A stretch of 64,000 bases of DNA from Anabaena sphaerica FACHB-251 (GCF_014696825.1 NZ_JACJQU010000001.1:496001-560000), one strand, 5' to 3'; shown: positions 9,260 to 18,260, counted from the stretch's first letter. Numbers and translations: made by a program. The notes: generated by a model not told the origin, from the sequence alone.

Positions 9260-9358
9260 TAATAGCACAGCGTGGCGGTAGCCATTTTTTGATTTAAATT
9301 TTGCACTTCATTTACCTGTAATCTGCTGTATTTGTGATTGTTCTTGTGAGTCTTTTTA

Positions 9359-9835
9359 TTATTCAACTCGTTTAGTATTACCTGCTTTAACCCAACCTTC
9401 TTTATCAGTACCTTCAATACGAATTTTTTGCCAATTTTTATCTTGGCTTTCTTCTAAGATAATCAATTTCTCATTAGCACCAACCCCACCCACACTTTGA
9501 GCATCCAGTGTTGGTTTATCTCTCATACTCAAGCCTTGAGGCCAAGTTACAACAGCTTTGTAAGCCCCAGGCGGTAATGAATCAGGTGATTCAGTGGGAG
9601 TAGGAGTAGGACTGGGAGTGGAAGTAGGAGTAGGTTTGGGGGTAGATGTGTCTTTTACCTCAGCGACTTTTGGTTTGTCAGCTTTGGGTTTGGGATTATC
9701 ATTAGCATATGTAGGTTTTTCCGGGGGTATGGCAGTGCGATTGACAAAATAGAGAGCTATCGTGAGTCCGCTACCTAATAAAACAGCGATCGCTAATAAA
9801 AAACCAAGTATAAGTTTAAAGAAACCAGAAAGCAT
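9359..9835 (-). CDS. Membrane-anchored SH3-domain protein
   Basis: The 158-residue protein has one N-terminal membrane segment or uncleaved signal (residues 5-30). A Pro/Lys/Thr-rich linker with a (T/S)P repeat tract follows at about 45-85. The C-terminal bacterial SH3 domain (about 92-158) includes GLSMRDKPTLDAQSVGGV and EGWVKAGN. SH3 domains of this type bind peptidoglycan or mediate extracytoplasmic contacts, so it probably sits in the periplasm tethered to the inner membrane. AAAGGAT just before the ATG at 9835 supports the start. The partner is unknown. Confidence 0.75.
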   Translation of the reverse strand: MLSGFFKLILGFLLAIAVLLGSGLTIALYFVNRTAIPPEKPTYANDNPKPKADKPKVAEVKDTSTPKPTPTSTPSPTPTPTESPDSLPPGAYKAVVTWPQGLSMRDKPTLDAQSVGGVGANEKLIILEESQDKNWQKIRIEGTDKEGWVKAGNTKRVE

Positions 9836-9931
9836 ATTTATATCCTTTAGTTAGTGGTAATTGGTGATTGGTAAATTTTTAACTGTCACCTGTCACCTGT
9901 CAACTGTCACCTGTCCCCAGTCCCTGTTTTC

Positions 9932-9976
9932 ATCAATAGTCCATAGTAAATGATCATTAGACTATGAACTATTGAT
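9932..9976. repeat. Long imperfect inverted repeat between minus-strand genes
   Basis: ATCAATAGT, one mismatched base, then CATAGT (9932-9947) pairs with ACTATG, one base, ACTATTGAT (9961-9976) across a 13-base loop, giving 15 base pairs with one mismatch. It lies 25 bases downstream of the ycf46 stop codon and could act as a transcript end or a stability element. No T-run follows. CTGTCAC-type heptamers lie beside it at about 9885-9925. Confidence 0.55.
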
Positions 9977-10000
9977 TAAGTAATTTCGACTAAAATATTA

Positions 10001-11512
10001 TTACAGTTGGCGTTGAATGCGTTCACTCAAAGAACTATGCTTAGAAGCCAAACGCGCCCTACCCGCAGCAGCCCATTCTTGCAGTTTTTGAATCTGTTCT
10101 ACCGCTGTTCGCGCCAAAGGTATGATTTGACTAGCAGCTTCTAAAATATCATCGGTGGTAAAATCACGATTTTGACTAAAACCAATGTGCATCGCTTCAA
10201 TTAACGTTTGTTCAATCTCTGCACCGGAAAAATCAGGAGTTTCGTAGGCTAATCTATCAATTTCATAGCTTTTCAAATTGTGGGGACGCAATCTGGATAA
10301 ATGGACGTTAAAAATGGCTTTTCTCTCTTCTTGACTAGGTAAACCGACAAAGAAAATTTCATCAAATCGACCTTTTCGCAGCATTTCCGGTGGTAAAGCT
10401 TGAATATCGTTAGCGGTAGAAACAACAAACACTGGTGAGGTTTTTTCTGCTAACCAGGTGATAAATGTCCCAAATACCCGGCTAGTTGTTCCCGCGTCAC
10501 CTTTACTACCCAACCCCGAAAAAGCTTTATCAATTTCATCAATCCACAATACGCAGGGTGCAAGGGCTTCAGCGACTTGTATCATTTGGCGAGTGCGGGA
10601 TTCCGATTCACCGACTAAACCACCAAATAACCGCCCCACATCTAAGCGTAATAAGGGTAAATGCCAATGATGGGCGATCGCTTTTGCTGTTAAAGATTTA
10701 CCAGTTCCCTGAATACCCACCAACATTAAACCACGGGGGTGCGGTAATCCGTACTGTCGCGCTCGTTCTGTGAATGAACCACCCCGACGAATTAACCAGT
10801 CTTTGAGGTTATCAAGTCCTCCTATATCAGAAATCTGCTCAGTGGCGGGGTAAAAGTCGAGGATTTGGGTTTGGCGGATAGTTTGGCGTTTTTCCTCCAA
10901 AACTAAATCAACGTCCTCTGGTTGTAATTCTCCGTGGGATGCGATCGCCCTGGCTAAAACTCGGCGTATCCGTTCCATTGATAAACCTTGACAAGAACGC
11001 ACCAAGTCATCAAGAAATTTACCAGATGGTGAGTTACCAGTGGCTTGTAATAACCGTTCTACTTCGGTTTTAATTTCTGGTGCTGCGGGTAAGGGAAATT
11101 CCACCACCGTCAACACTTCCATTAAGTCGTCAGGAATGGCGATGCGTGGTGATAATAAAACAATATTTTTCGGTTGAGATTTCAGGAGTCTGGCTAAATT
11201 GCGGAGTTTACGAGAAATAGCCACATCATCTAAAAAGCGGTGATAATCCCGAAGAATCAACACCGCAGGCGCGGAAGCTGGTAATTTTTCGATAAATTCC
11301 AATGCTTGTAAGGGGTTGCGCTTTCCAAAGCCTGCATCGTTGGGGTTTCCTTGATAACCATCGACAAAATCCCAGGTATAAACGGGGCGGTTTCCTTGGT
11401 TTGTGGCTTCTTCGCGGATGGCGGCTTCTACTCGTTCTTCTTCGTAGGTGGGGATATAAATTAGCGGGTAGCGGGCGCGGAGGAGGAGTTTAAATTCGTC
11501 TCGGAAGTTCAT
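10001..11512 (-). CDS. ycf46: Ycf46-type AAA+ ATPase
   Basis: The 503-residue AAA+ protein begins MNFRDEFKLLLRARYPLIYIPTYEEE, the hallmark of Ycf46, which is conserved in cyanobacteria and some algal plastids. An N-terminal degenerate ATPase-like region is followed by the active AAA module with Walker A GIQGTGKS (about residue 265), Walker B VLWIDEID (about 322) and a C-terminal helical domain. The family has been linked to photosynthetic or inorganic-carbon regulation, but its substrate is not established. The length is normal. The start is fixed by the conserved N-terminus. It stands alone, with repeats on both sides. Confidence 0.9.
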   Translation of the reverse strand: MNFRDEFKLLLRARYPLIYIPTYEEERVEAAIREEATNQGNRPVYTWDFVDGYQGNPNDAGFGKRNPLQALEFIEKLPASAPAVLILRDYHRFLDDVAISRKLRNLARLLKSQPKNIVLLSPRIAIPDDLMEVLTVVEFPLPAAPEIKTEVERLLQATGNSPSGKFLDDLVRSCQGLSMERIRRVLARAIASHGELQPEDVDLVLEEKRQTIRQTQILDFYPATEQISDIGGLDNLKDWLIRRGGSFTERARQYGLPHPRGLMLVGIQGTGKSLTAKAIAHHWHLPLLRLDVGRLFGGLVGESESRTRQMIQVAEALAPCVLWIDEIDKAFSGLGSKGDAGTTSRVFGTFITWLAEKTSPVFVVSTANDIQALPPEMLRKGRFDEIFFVGLPSQEERKAIFNVHLSRLRPHNLKSYEIDRLAYETPDFSGAEIEQTLIEAMHIGFSQNRDFTTDDILEAASQIIPLARTAVEQIQKLQEWAAAGRARLASKHSSLSERIQRQL

Positions 11513-11680
11513 GATCTGGGTTTTTGGTGGTTTTTGTTATTTTCCTATTTTTAAGGTAATGAACCACGAAGGAGCGAAGGAAGCGAAGGAAGAAGGGTTT
11601 TATCTCACGCAAAGACGCAAAGACGCAAAGGAGGAGGAGAGAATAAGAGGTAGTATCGTTATTATCGTTTAGTAGTCTTA

Positions 11681-11733
11681 TCCGTCTGGGAATGAATTCC
11701 CAGCCTCATAGCGGAAGTCCGTTAAAACCGACT
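11681..11733. repeat. Tandem hairpins between restriction gene and ycf46
   Basis: CTGGGAAT-GA-ATTCCCAG at 11686-11703 forms a tight hairpin. Thirteen bases on, AGTCCGTTAAAACCGACT (11716-11733) forms a second one with a mismatch. The pair ends just outside the stop codon of the restriction gene at 11742. Hairpin pairs of this look recur in cyanobacterial genomes and may be ends of IS200/IS605-type remnants. They could also terminate transcription of the restriction gene. The rest of the 11513-11741 gap holds GACGCAAA-type short repeats. Confidence 0.45.
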
Positions 11734-11741
11734 AAAAATAA

Positions 11742-12719
11742 CTATTCTTCAATTAACCAACCACGCTGTATCCCATATTCAATTCCTCCAGTCCAGTCCA
11801 TTGTTAAATGCTTCCGTACTTTATGGAATAAATGTTGAACTACAGTTGGATTAATTGGATTTTTAATATATTTTTCTTCATACCTAAATTCTCTATCAGT
11901 GTTTTTCTGCTGACGTAGTACATAAATCTGATCAACCTTGTACTTCCGAAGATTGACATCACTTGTCAACTTTATCCACTCCATTAATACAATATACAAA
12001 CTATTGGGATTTCTTGCTTTTAAATCCTCTGCGGCTCGTGATGAACCTTCCAACATAGTTTTATCAAGATAAGTTTTACATTCAATCACAATAACTGGAA
12101 TATCAAAAATATGAGTTTCTGTGTTACCTATAACTGTAACTTCTGTATAGTTTTCAGGTTCTTCTTTAAGAAGTGTTAGCATTTCACCAGAATTTTCTTC
12201 TTCCTCTGGTGGTGTAACTGCTTCAAATGATGCTTCAATAGTTGCACCAATCACAAAATTATGGTCTTTCTTTTCAATACGTGCATAGGGGCGTTTTAAC
12301 ATCTCAGCATATTTTGGAGGTACAAAGAAAATATCTTTAAAAGTATGGGATTTGCCAATGAGAGCATTTTCTCCAAAATCTTTTGCTAAATCTCGAAACA
12401 AATAATAAAGAAATTCTTCCAATACACTAGAGTGAAGATTAGAACGAGAGTCAAACTTCTCTGCATAATGTTGTTGATCTAAAAAATCTTTATATGTTGA
12501 TAAAAGTTCTACTCGTTTAGAAATAATCGCATCATCATTTTTAGCAGGTGTTGATGTTGGTCCAACTAATTCAACATTGGCTAAATGCCATTTATCATAC
12601 TCAATTCTAATCTCTTGGATAAATTTTCTGCTTTCAGGATCTCTGTATTTTTTGCGGTGATTTTCCTTTTGTTCCAGATTTGAACCATGAACTAAAGGGT
12701 TTCTATCAGTTGTGGACAT
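11742..12719 (-). CDS. Type II restriction endonuclease, Bpu10I-like family
   Basis: The 325-residue protein directly follows a cytosine methyltransferase gene, and the two coding regions overlap by 28 bases, so it is very probably the matching endonuclease. The nuclease core is seen in FDIPVIVIECKTYLDKTMLEG: D206 and E213-C-K215 fit a PD-(D/E)XK centre. The sequence around the ECKTYLDKTM motif and the downstream LKARNPNSLYIV segment resemble the Bpu10I endonuclease family as I recall it. Recognition of a CTNAG-like site would follow from that similarity, but the sequence does not show it. The gene appears intact. Confidence 0.65.
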   Translation of the reverse strand: MSTTDRNPLVHGSNLEQKENHRKKYRDPESRKFIQEIRIEYDKWHLANVELVGPTSTPAKNDDAIISKRVELLSTYKDFLDQQHYAEKFDSRSNLHSSVLEEFLYYLFRDLAKDFGENALIGKSHTFKDIFFVPPKYAEMLKRPYARIEKKDHNFVIGATIEASFEAVTPPEEEENSGEMLTLLKEEPENYTEVTVIGNTETHIFDIPVIVIECKTYLDKTMLEGSSRAAEDLKARNPNSLYIVLMEWIKLTSDVNLRKYKVDQIYVLRQQKNTDREFRYEEKYIKNPINPTVVQHLFHKVRKHLTMDWTGGIEYGIQRGWLIEE

Positions 12720-13930
12720 AGGTCTAATTTTTCTTGAAGATGAAGTGCAATTGCTTTAGCCAGAAGGGGGGGTACAGCATTACCTATCTGATTGTACTGG
12801 CAAAGAAACTTTTCATTAAATCTATTTTCTCTTTGTAATAACTTATGAGATACAACAGTTTTCTTTCCTAAAAAACGATAAGTATCAGGGAAAGATTGAA
12901 CACGCGCACCTTCACGGGCTGTCAAATTACGATGCTGGAAAGGATGGATAAAATTAGCATAGAAAGAAGCTGCTATGGTGTGGGCTGGTTTATAAGGATT
13001 TAAACGTCGGTTATTTTGATCATAAGTTGTACCAGATAATTCACCATTTCCACTACGGCGTTTAGCACCATATTCTTTTGGGACATCTGAACTACATTCA
13101 CCCCATTTGATTTGTTTAAAACGTTCTACCAACCTGTTAGAATGCTCCATTGCTACATGATTATACAGTATTTTACTACCATTTCTGATCCAGTGCTGAT
13201 AGTGATTTTGAGATTCTAATATATAGGGTTGTTCTTCTTTACCTTCTCGTGCATTAAGTGGAGGTAAATCTGATATTGCATCCCATAAGTTAATAGCAGG
13301 AATTAAATTTATTTCCTCAAACGATAATTGATAACTATTAATAGTTAATAAATCTAGGGAATGTGTTTTTTGCGGAGTTCCTAATTTTTTACCTAGTTTA
13401 TTTCCGACAATAAAGACACGCTCTCTAATTTGGGGTACACCATATTCAGCCGAATTGAGTAACCATACTTCTACAAAATAGCCGATATCTTCAAAAGTTT
13501 TCTTAATAATATCTATTACCTTTACTCCTTCACTATTTTTGCGTGACAGTAAACCTTTCACGTTTTCCATGACAAATGCTTTAGGTTCCAGAAAATTTAT
13601 CCACTGAGCAAAGTTAATGAATAAAGTATTTCTAGGATCATGCGGGTCTTTTTCGGCTGGTCCAGCAATACTAAAACCTTGACATGGAGGACCACCAATA
13701 ATAATATCCGGTTTGTAGAGACAGATTTCTTTAACACTACTTAGGGTATTAAAATTACGAATATCATTTTGAATAACTGTCATTCCAGGCTGGTTATAAC
13801 GCAGCGTATCACAAGCCCAAGCATCAATTTCAACAGATATAGGAATAGAAAAACCTGCCATCTTAAAACCTAAACCAAAGCCTCCAGCACCCGCAAATAA
13901 ATCAATAGCAACAGGTTGGTTTGTTATCAT
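12692..13930 (-). CDS. DNA (cytosine-5-)-methyltransferase
   Basis: The 412-residue C5-cytosine methyltransferase protects host DNA from the partner endonuclease. Motif I is AIDLFAGAGGFGLGF, motif IV with catalytic C83 is GGPPCQGFS, motif VI is MENVKG (E122), motif VIII is QIRER and motif X is QIGNAVPPLLAKAI. All are intact and in the usual order, with the variable target-recognition region between VIII and X. The ATG at 13930 is just before motif I, as is usual. It is first in a two-gene operon with the endonuclease; no controller gene is present. Low GC relative to the flanking yidC block suggests transfer. Confidence 0.92.
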   Translation of the reverse strand: MITNQPVAIDLFAGAGGFGLGFKMAGFSIPISVEIDAWACDTLRYNQPGMTVIQNDIRNFNTLSSVKEICLYKPDIIIGGPPCQGFSIAGPAEKDPHDPRNTLFINFAQWINFLEPKAFVMENVKGLLSRKNSEGVKVIDIIKKTFEDIGYFVEVWLLNSAEYGVPQIRERVFIVGNKLGKKLGTPQKTHSLDLLTINSYQLSFEEINLIPAINLWDAISDLPPLNAREGKEEQPYILESQNHYQHWIRNGSKILYNHVAMEHSNRLVERFKQIKWGECSSDVPKEYGAKRRSGNGELSGTTYDQNNRRLNPYKPAHTIAASFYANFIHPFQHRNLTAREGARVQSFPDTYRFLGKKTVVSHKLLQRENRFNEKFLCQYNQIGNAVPPLLAKAIALHLQEKLDLCPQLIETL

Positions 13931-14006
13931 AGTCAGTTACTGTAGTTGTTTATCGCATTTAACCTCTAAATAACTTATCATAGTACAAGAGCAAGGAGAT
14001 AAAATT

Positions 14007-14210
14007 ATGTCAGAAACAGGGCTTATAGAAATGCTAAATATTATCCGAACAATAAAAAACAAACAGTCTACCAAATTATCACAACCTCATCCACCCCATC
14101 GTCAAGGATCAGGTAAATCAATTCTATACCATGCTGGAAGGTGGGTTGGTGATGATATTAAAGAATGTTTAGCATTAGTAAAATATTCCCGTGGCTTGGC
14201 TGAATTTTAA
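14007..14210 (+). CDS. Antitoxin-like small protein
   Basis: This 67-residue protein has the C-terminal pattern AGRWVGDDIKECLALVKYSRG, seen in many small cyanobacterial proteins encoded just before PIN-domain toxins. AAGGAG lies seven bases before the ATG. No toxin follows it; the next gene is another antitoxin-like small gene 13 bases on. It is divergent from the restriction-modification genes. The antitoxin role is inferred from resemblance only. Confidence 0.55.
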   Translation: MSETGLIEMLNIIRTIKNKQSTKLSQPHPPHRQGSGKSILYHAGRWVGDDIKECLALVKYSRGLAEF

Positions 14211-14223
14211 TGGGGCTAACACA

Positions 14224-14454
14224 ATGACATCAGGACATTTAGCAATTGTTAAAAATGGGAAAATAGAATTAGTAGATCCCGTATCTATTCCTGAAGGAAC
14301 AAAAGTATTTATTATTCCTATTGTTTTAGAACCCGATACAGAAGAAAGAGAAAATTGGGAAAATTTTTCTTTAAATAACTTAAATCAATGTTATGCAGAA
14401 AATGAACCAGAATATAACATAGAATCAATAAATAATATAAACTTTACGAAATAA
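14224..14454 (+). CDS. Antitoxin-family small protein (DUF104/AbrB-like pattern)
   Basis: The 76-residue protein has an N-terminal pattern HLAIVKNGKIELVDPVSIPEGTKVFI, typical of small cyanobacterial antitoxin-family proteins with an AbrB-like beta fold. The C-terminus ends with a degenerate form of the usual EPEY motif. The ATG at 14224 is preferred over one at 14191, which would overlap the preceding gene. It follows that gene by 13 bases, so the two are probably co-transcribed. No toxin lies downstream, so it may be an orphan. Confidence 0.6.
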   Translation: MTSGHLAIVKNGKIELVDPVSIPEGTKVFIIPIVLEPDTEERENWENFSLNNLNQCYAENEPEYNIESINNINFTK

Positions 14455-14550
14455 GATAATCTTTATATTCAAGAGAATAATCTATAAAAAAAACCGAATA
14501 CATAGGGAAGAAATGAGGAATAATCCAGCATTTCAAACCCTTTAAAAATA

Positions 14551-15057
14551 CTATTCTGGAAGTTGCTTTTTCAAGCTTTGCAAAGCAGACCAACGACTAT
14601 CAACAATCTCCTCAGAACTACCAGCAACTTTATCCAAAATACCTGGACAATTGCGATCGCACAACTGGCGCTGAGGAATAGCTAAACACATTTGCTCATA
14701 CAGCCATTCACTAGGATAAAAATAACCATCGGGTGTTACCGTTTCCACTAAATCTTCTATAGCCACTTCCATTTCTAAAGGCAAGTGTTCCGTTTGATTA
14801 GCCTTTTCATCTAACCAAATAATTTCTTTAGTATTAACAGCCAAACGTTGATTATATTGCTGCAAACAGCGGTTACAGGTACAAGTGATAATTGTTTCTG
14901 CCTGACCAGAAACTTCTAAATAATTCCCCTGATGCTGCACGCGAATAGTTCCACGCACCGGGGTTAAAGTTTCCAGACCAGGCAGAGACTCATTAACTTG
15001 AACTTCCTCTGTTCGCTCCGGGGCTTTAGTTAGCTGCGGAATAAAAATAGCGTCCAT
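14551..15057 (-). CDS. YceD/DUF177 family protein
   Basis: The 168-residue protein matches the DUF177 (YceD) family, linked in bacteria and plants to 23S rRNA accumulation. The core includes four cysteines in TCTCNRCLQQY and LCDRNCPGI that could bind a metal. GTIRVQHQGNYLEVSGQAETII is the typical domain start. It is the last gene of a minus-strand block after jag, separated by 79 bases, which fits a ribosome or membrane-biogenesis operon. Confidence 0.8.
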   Translation of the reverse strand: MDAIFIPQLTKAPERTEEVQVNESLPGLETLTPVRGTIRVQHQGNYLEVSGQAETIITCTCNRCLQQYNQRLAVNTKEIIWLDEKANQTEHLPLEMEVAIEDLVETVTPDGYFYPSEWLYEQMCLAIPQRQLCDRNCPGILDKVAGSSEEIVDSRWSALQSLKKQLPE

Positions 15058-15136
15058 AGGATTTGTGAGACATCCTCACGCAAAATTATGATTGATGATC
15101 AGCAAAATTGCTGTTAGTACATCTTTGATTTTAGCT

Positions 15137-15670
15137 TTAATAGCCAGGATCTGTTGGTGGTTCAGTGGCAGGACGAACTACCAAATTACGATGGGGTTCT
15201 TTGCCACGGCTAAAGGTTTCTAAATCAGGAAAGTCCTGCAAAAAGCTGTGAACTTGACGACGTTCCGCCGAACTGAGAGATTTAATTTCCACCTCTCGTC
15301 CAGAAAAACGCACTTCTTGAGCCGCTGTTTTTGCCAAAGCACTAATTTCCGCTTGTCGTCTGACGCGGTAGCCATTCAACTCAATGGTATAAGATGCCTG
15401 TTCATGCTCTGGTTGATGCACATTAAGCACCGAATTTGCTAGATACTGCATCGCATCTAGCACAGAACCACCAGCACCAATCACCACCTTGATTTGTTCT
15501 GGCATCAAATTCGTTTCATCAATGGTCAACCAATAGCTATCAGGTTCTTGAGAGTCTGCCCCAATAGCAGGAGCAGCCCCTAAATTACCTTTAACACCAG
15601 TAGAAATCCCAGTGAGTTGCAGCAATTGTGTTAACCATTCTTCACCACGCTGCATAGAAATGTCACTCAT
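15137..15670 (-). CDS. jag: Jag/KhpB-type RNA-binding protein (KH and R3H domains)
   Basis: The 177-residue protein carries a KH-like domain (IKVVIGAGGSVLDAMQYLAN, about residues 58-80) and a C-terminal R3H domain (RRQVHSFLQDFPDLETFSRG). It starts two bases after the yidC stop codon, so it is translated from the same message. Jag proteins bind RNA and influence cell envelope growth. The N-terminal Jag linker domain of firmicutes is absent, as is usual in cyanobacteria. Confidence 0.88.
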   Translation of the reverse strand: MSDISMQRGEEWLTQLLQLTGISTGVKGNLGAAPAIGADSQEPDSYWLTIDETNLMPEQIKVVIGAGGSVLDAMQYLANSVLNVHQPEHEQASYTIELNGYRVRRQAEISALAKTAAQEVRFSGREVEIKSLSSAERRQVHSFLQDFPDLETFSRGKEPHRNLVVRPATEPPTDPGY

Positions 15671-15672
15671 AA

Positions 15673-16824
15673 TCAGCCTGTAGCCTTTTTCTTAGAACTT
15701 TTTGGCTCAAAGGGCAAAGTCTTAGCTTCTGCGGTTGCTGCTTCTTTTTCCTTCTCCTGAATAGCCACCAACTTTTGCAATTCCTCCGATAGAGGTTCGC
15801 GGGAAAGAATGTAGGTTTGCAGGGTTTGGAAAACGTTACCAATTACCATGTACATCAGTACACCAGCTGGCAGAGGGAAGAACAAAAACATCCCCGAAAA
15901 AATCACAGGGGTGATTTTGTTAACTGTATCCTGTTGAGGATTACCACCACTGGAATTCTGCCCAGAAAGCATTTGGCTAACGTAAAGACTGATACCAAAG
16001 AAGACAATCATGGCCACAATATCCCAGTGAACTGTACCATCGGGATCAATTGCACCCACCCTACCTAAAGCATCAATAAACAGAAATCCTTTATCTGCTG
16101 CCAGTCCAGGAATTGTACCTTGTATGGTGACATCTCCTGGCTGTAAGGCTTCTATATTGCCATCGGCATCAATTTTGACCCTTTCTTCCCCTTTGGTAAT
16201 TTTCCATTCAGGGGTTAACTTAGTTTCTGGATGTGCTGCCAATAGGGCATCAAAGGGTTTACCTTCTACTGTCTGATATTGAATCTTAGTTTTTTCTCCC
16301 ACAGCCAACTTGTTACCACTGGGAAGAATAGCAGTAATTTTTGTGTGTTCCCCATCAGCAATATAAATATTTTGCGGAGGAGTGGCAAAAGCTTGGGGTT
16401 GAATTTGTTCGATTTGTTCGGCTGGGAAGACTTGCAGGTTAACGGAGTAGTTAACTCCTGCAAATGGTGAACCCCGCAAAGTAGCAAACAGTGCTAGTAA
16501 GACAGGCATCTGTAACAGCAGCGGCAAACATCCTGCCAAGGGGTTGCCAAATTCTTTTTGAACATTGACCATTTCCTCTTGCTGCTTTTGCGGATCATCT
16601 TTATAGCGTTCTTTGACTTCCGCCATCCGCTTTTGCATCACAGGCTGCACAACCCGCATTCGTCGCATACTGCGAATCGAGCCAGCACTCAAGGGGTAGA
16701 GCGCAAAGCGGATTATCAATGTCAAGGCAACGATCGCTAATCCATAGCTGGGGAAAAAACCATAGAAGAAGTCTATGATTGGCAGCATCACGTTGTTTGA
16801 GAGAAACCCGATACCAAAATCCAT
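15673..16824 (-). CDS. yidC: Membrane protein insertase YidC/Alb3
   Basis: The 383-residue insertase places proteins in the plasma and thylakoid membranes. The first membrane segment (about 18-42, [19 protein letters not shown]) is followed by the conserved cytoplasmic charged loop ([20 protein letters not shown]) and the hydrophobic [19 protein letters not shown] segment. A lumenal or periplasmic insert of about 120 residues then precedes two or three further membrane segments ([32 protein letters not shown]). This insert is usual in cyanobacterial YidC. The start is the ATG at 16824. It belongs to the rpmH-rnpA-yidC-jag block, but 250 bases with short G-rich repeats separate it from the PH-domain gene. 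Confidence 0.95.
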   Translation of the reverse strand: MDFGIGFLSNNVMLPIIDFFYGFFPSYGLAIVALTLIIRFALYPLSAGSIRSMRRMRVVQPVMQKRMAEVKERYKDDPQKQQEEMVNVQKEFGNPLAGCLPLLLQMPVLLALFATLRGSPFAGVNYSVNLQVFPAEQIEQIQPQAFATPPQNIYIADGEHTKITAILPSGNKLAVGEKTKIQYQTVEGKPFDALLAAHPETKLTPEWKITKGEERVKIDADGNIEALQPGDVTIQGTIPGLAADKGFLFIDALGRVGAIDPDGTVHWDIVAMIVFFGISLYVSQMLSGQNSSGGNPQQDTVNKITPVIFSGMFLFFPLPAGVLMYMVIGNVFQTLQTYILSREPLSEELQKLVAIQEKEKEAATAEAKTLPFEPKSSKKKATG

Positions 16825-17074
16825 TATTCTGAATCCAACCCAAGGTACTGTAAACTGAACTGAATCTAATTTATCTAAATCGTGATTTATTAGCGACTAA
16901 CCTTTGCTACGGATAGCCGCACAGGGAAGAAAGCAGGGGGAGCAGGGGATGCAGGGGGAGAAAAATTAATTCTTTCTACTGAACTCCTGTACGGGCGAAC
17001 GGCCGTTCCCCCCTCCTGACTCCTGCTGTATTTTCCCAGTTTGATTGGTCTTGATATACACAGTTTATGAATGA

Positions 17075-17464
17075 CTACTTGGAAGTAGGAGTATATTGGG
17101 GATTTTTAGCAGCAACTTTTTCATTAATGTAGTCATAAACTTCCCGAAAGTTGGGAACAGCACGCATTTCTAAACGGGTACCGTTTTTGAGGGTAAGTAC
17201 CATATCTCCCCATAAGCCAACTCCACGGGGGATTTTGACGACTTTGACGATTTCTGAGTAAATTACGTCAGTGCGATCGCGTCCCATCCAACCACCCGTT
17301 ACGCCAACGCGTCGGTCAGTAATCCGGAAACGCAGCCACAACGCTCTCACAATTGCCCCAACAGTTAATGGTAAACCAACCACGGTTAGCCCAATCAATA
17401 TATTGAGAATCAAATCCCCAATATGGGGGCCACCTTCATAATAAATTTCTTCACGAATACCCAT
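17075..17464 (-). CDS. Cyanobacterial PH-domain-like membrane protein
   Basis: The 129-residue protein has one or two hydrophobic segments at about residues 16-45 (LILNILIGLTVVGLPLTVGAIVRALW). A bacterial PH-like domain follows (ITDRRVGVTGGWMGRDRTDVIYSEIVKVVK). It overlaps the end of rnpA by 14 bases, and homologues lie between rnpA and yidC in most cyanobacteria. A role near the membrane insertion machinery is inferred from that position only. Confidence 0.8.
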   Translation of the reverse strand: MGIREEIYYEGGPHIGDLILNILIGLTVVGLPLTVGAIVRALWLRFRITDRRVGVTGGWMGRDRTDVIYSEIVKVVKIPRGVGLWGDMVLTLKNGTRLEMRAVPNFREVYDYINEKVAAKNPQYTPTSK

Positions 17465-17873
17465 TTATGACCTCAGCTTTTACCAACAACTGCTCTAATT
17501 CTTGCAGAAATTGTTGGCTTACGCACTCAGATTCTGCTGTCTTTGGCTTAACAATCACTACTAGCCGCCATCCTGGAGAAAATTTAGGCAATAATTGATA
17601 CAATGCGGTTGTAATTTGCCGTTTAATGCGGTTGCGAACTACTGCTCTTTTACTGACTTTGGTGCTAATAGAAACGCCAATTTTTGTGCTGGCTAAATCT
17701 TCACAGCTACTTGATTGTATAGTCATAGCGCCATGATCCAAACAAGGATCTTTTGGACGTGACGGTTTTAAAGCTCTCAAAGTGAAATGAGAGCTATGAC
17801 ACCGAATTCCTTCCCGGAAAACCGCCTGAAAATCCTTGCGGGATTTTAATCGATATGCTTTGGGCAAAGCCAC
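17451..17873 (-). CDS. rnpA: Ribonuclease P protein component
   Basis: The 140-residue basic protein subunit of RNase P helps the RNA subunit remove 5-prime leaders from pre-tRNAs. The start LPKAYRLKSRKDFQAVFREG and the signature RAVVRNRIKRQI are clear. An insert of about 25 residues between these (with PSRPKDPCLDHGAM) makes it slightly longer than average, as in other cyanobacteria. It lies 28 bases after rpmH and overlaps the PH-domain gene. Confidence 0.93.
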   Translation of the reverse strand: MALPKAYRLKSRKDFQAVFREGIRCHSSHFTLRALKPSRPKDPCLDHGAMTIQSSSCEDLASTKIGVSISTKVSKRAVVRNRIKRQITTALYQLLPKFSPGWRLVVIVKPKTAESECVSQQFLQELEQLLVKAEVINGYS

Positions 17874-17901
17874 AGCTACTCTACTATTTGCTGGATCTAC
17901 C

Positions 17902-18036
17902 CTAAACGCTCAAACGATGACGGCCTTTTCTTCTTCTGGCACTAATCACGTTTCTGCCGTCTGGTGTCCGCATTCTAGCGCGAAAACCAGAGGTTCTCTT
18001 TCTCTTACGGCAAGTACCGCCCAATGTTCTTTGCAT
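17902..18036 (-). CDS. rpmH: 50S ribosomal protein L34
   Basis: I translated this 44-residue gene by hand. It begins [18 protein letters not shown] and ends KKGRHRLSV with a TAG stop. It is the usual highly basic L34, and AGGAGAA lies just upstream of the ATG. A cysteine at position 9 is slightly unusual; many L34 proteins have valine there. It is first in the rpmH-rnpA operon. Confidence 0.95.
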   Translation of the reverse strand: MQRTLGGTCRKRKRTSGFRARMRTPDGRNVISARRRKGRHRLSV

Positions 18037-18134
18037 ACCGTTCTCCTCTTAGACGATTTTTATAAAAAGTCACAATCTGTTATCTTACCACTTTACAGGC
18101 GATAGGAACATATTTCTGGATAGAGTTTCTGGGG

Positions 18135-18260
18135 ACTGGGATAGGCAGAAAGCAGAAGGCAGGAGGCAGGAGGCAGGAGGCGAAGAGTTTCCCCCTTGCT
18201 CCCTGCGCCCTGCTCCTTGTCCTCTCACCTGTTCCCTGTTCCCTGTTCCCTGTTCCCTTG
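18135..18260. repeat. Heptameric tandem repeats
   Basis: About four GGCAGGA heptamers (18155-18180) are followed after about 50 bases by about four CTGTTCC heptamers (18229-18258). The array lies between rpmH and the end of the DUF2808 gene. Confidence 0.75.
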
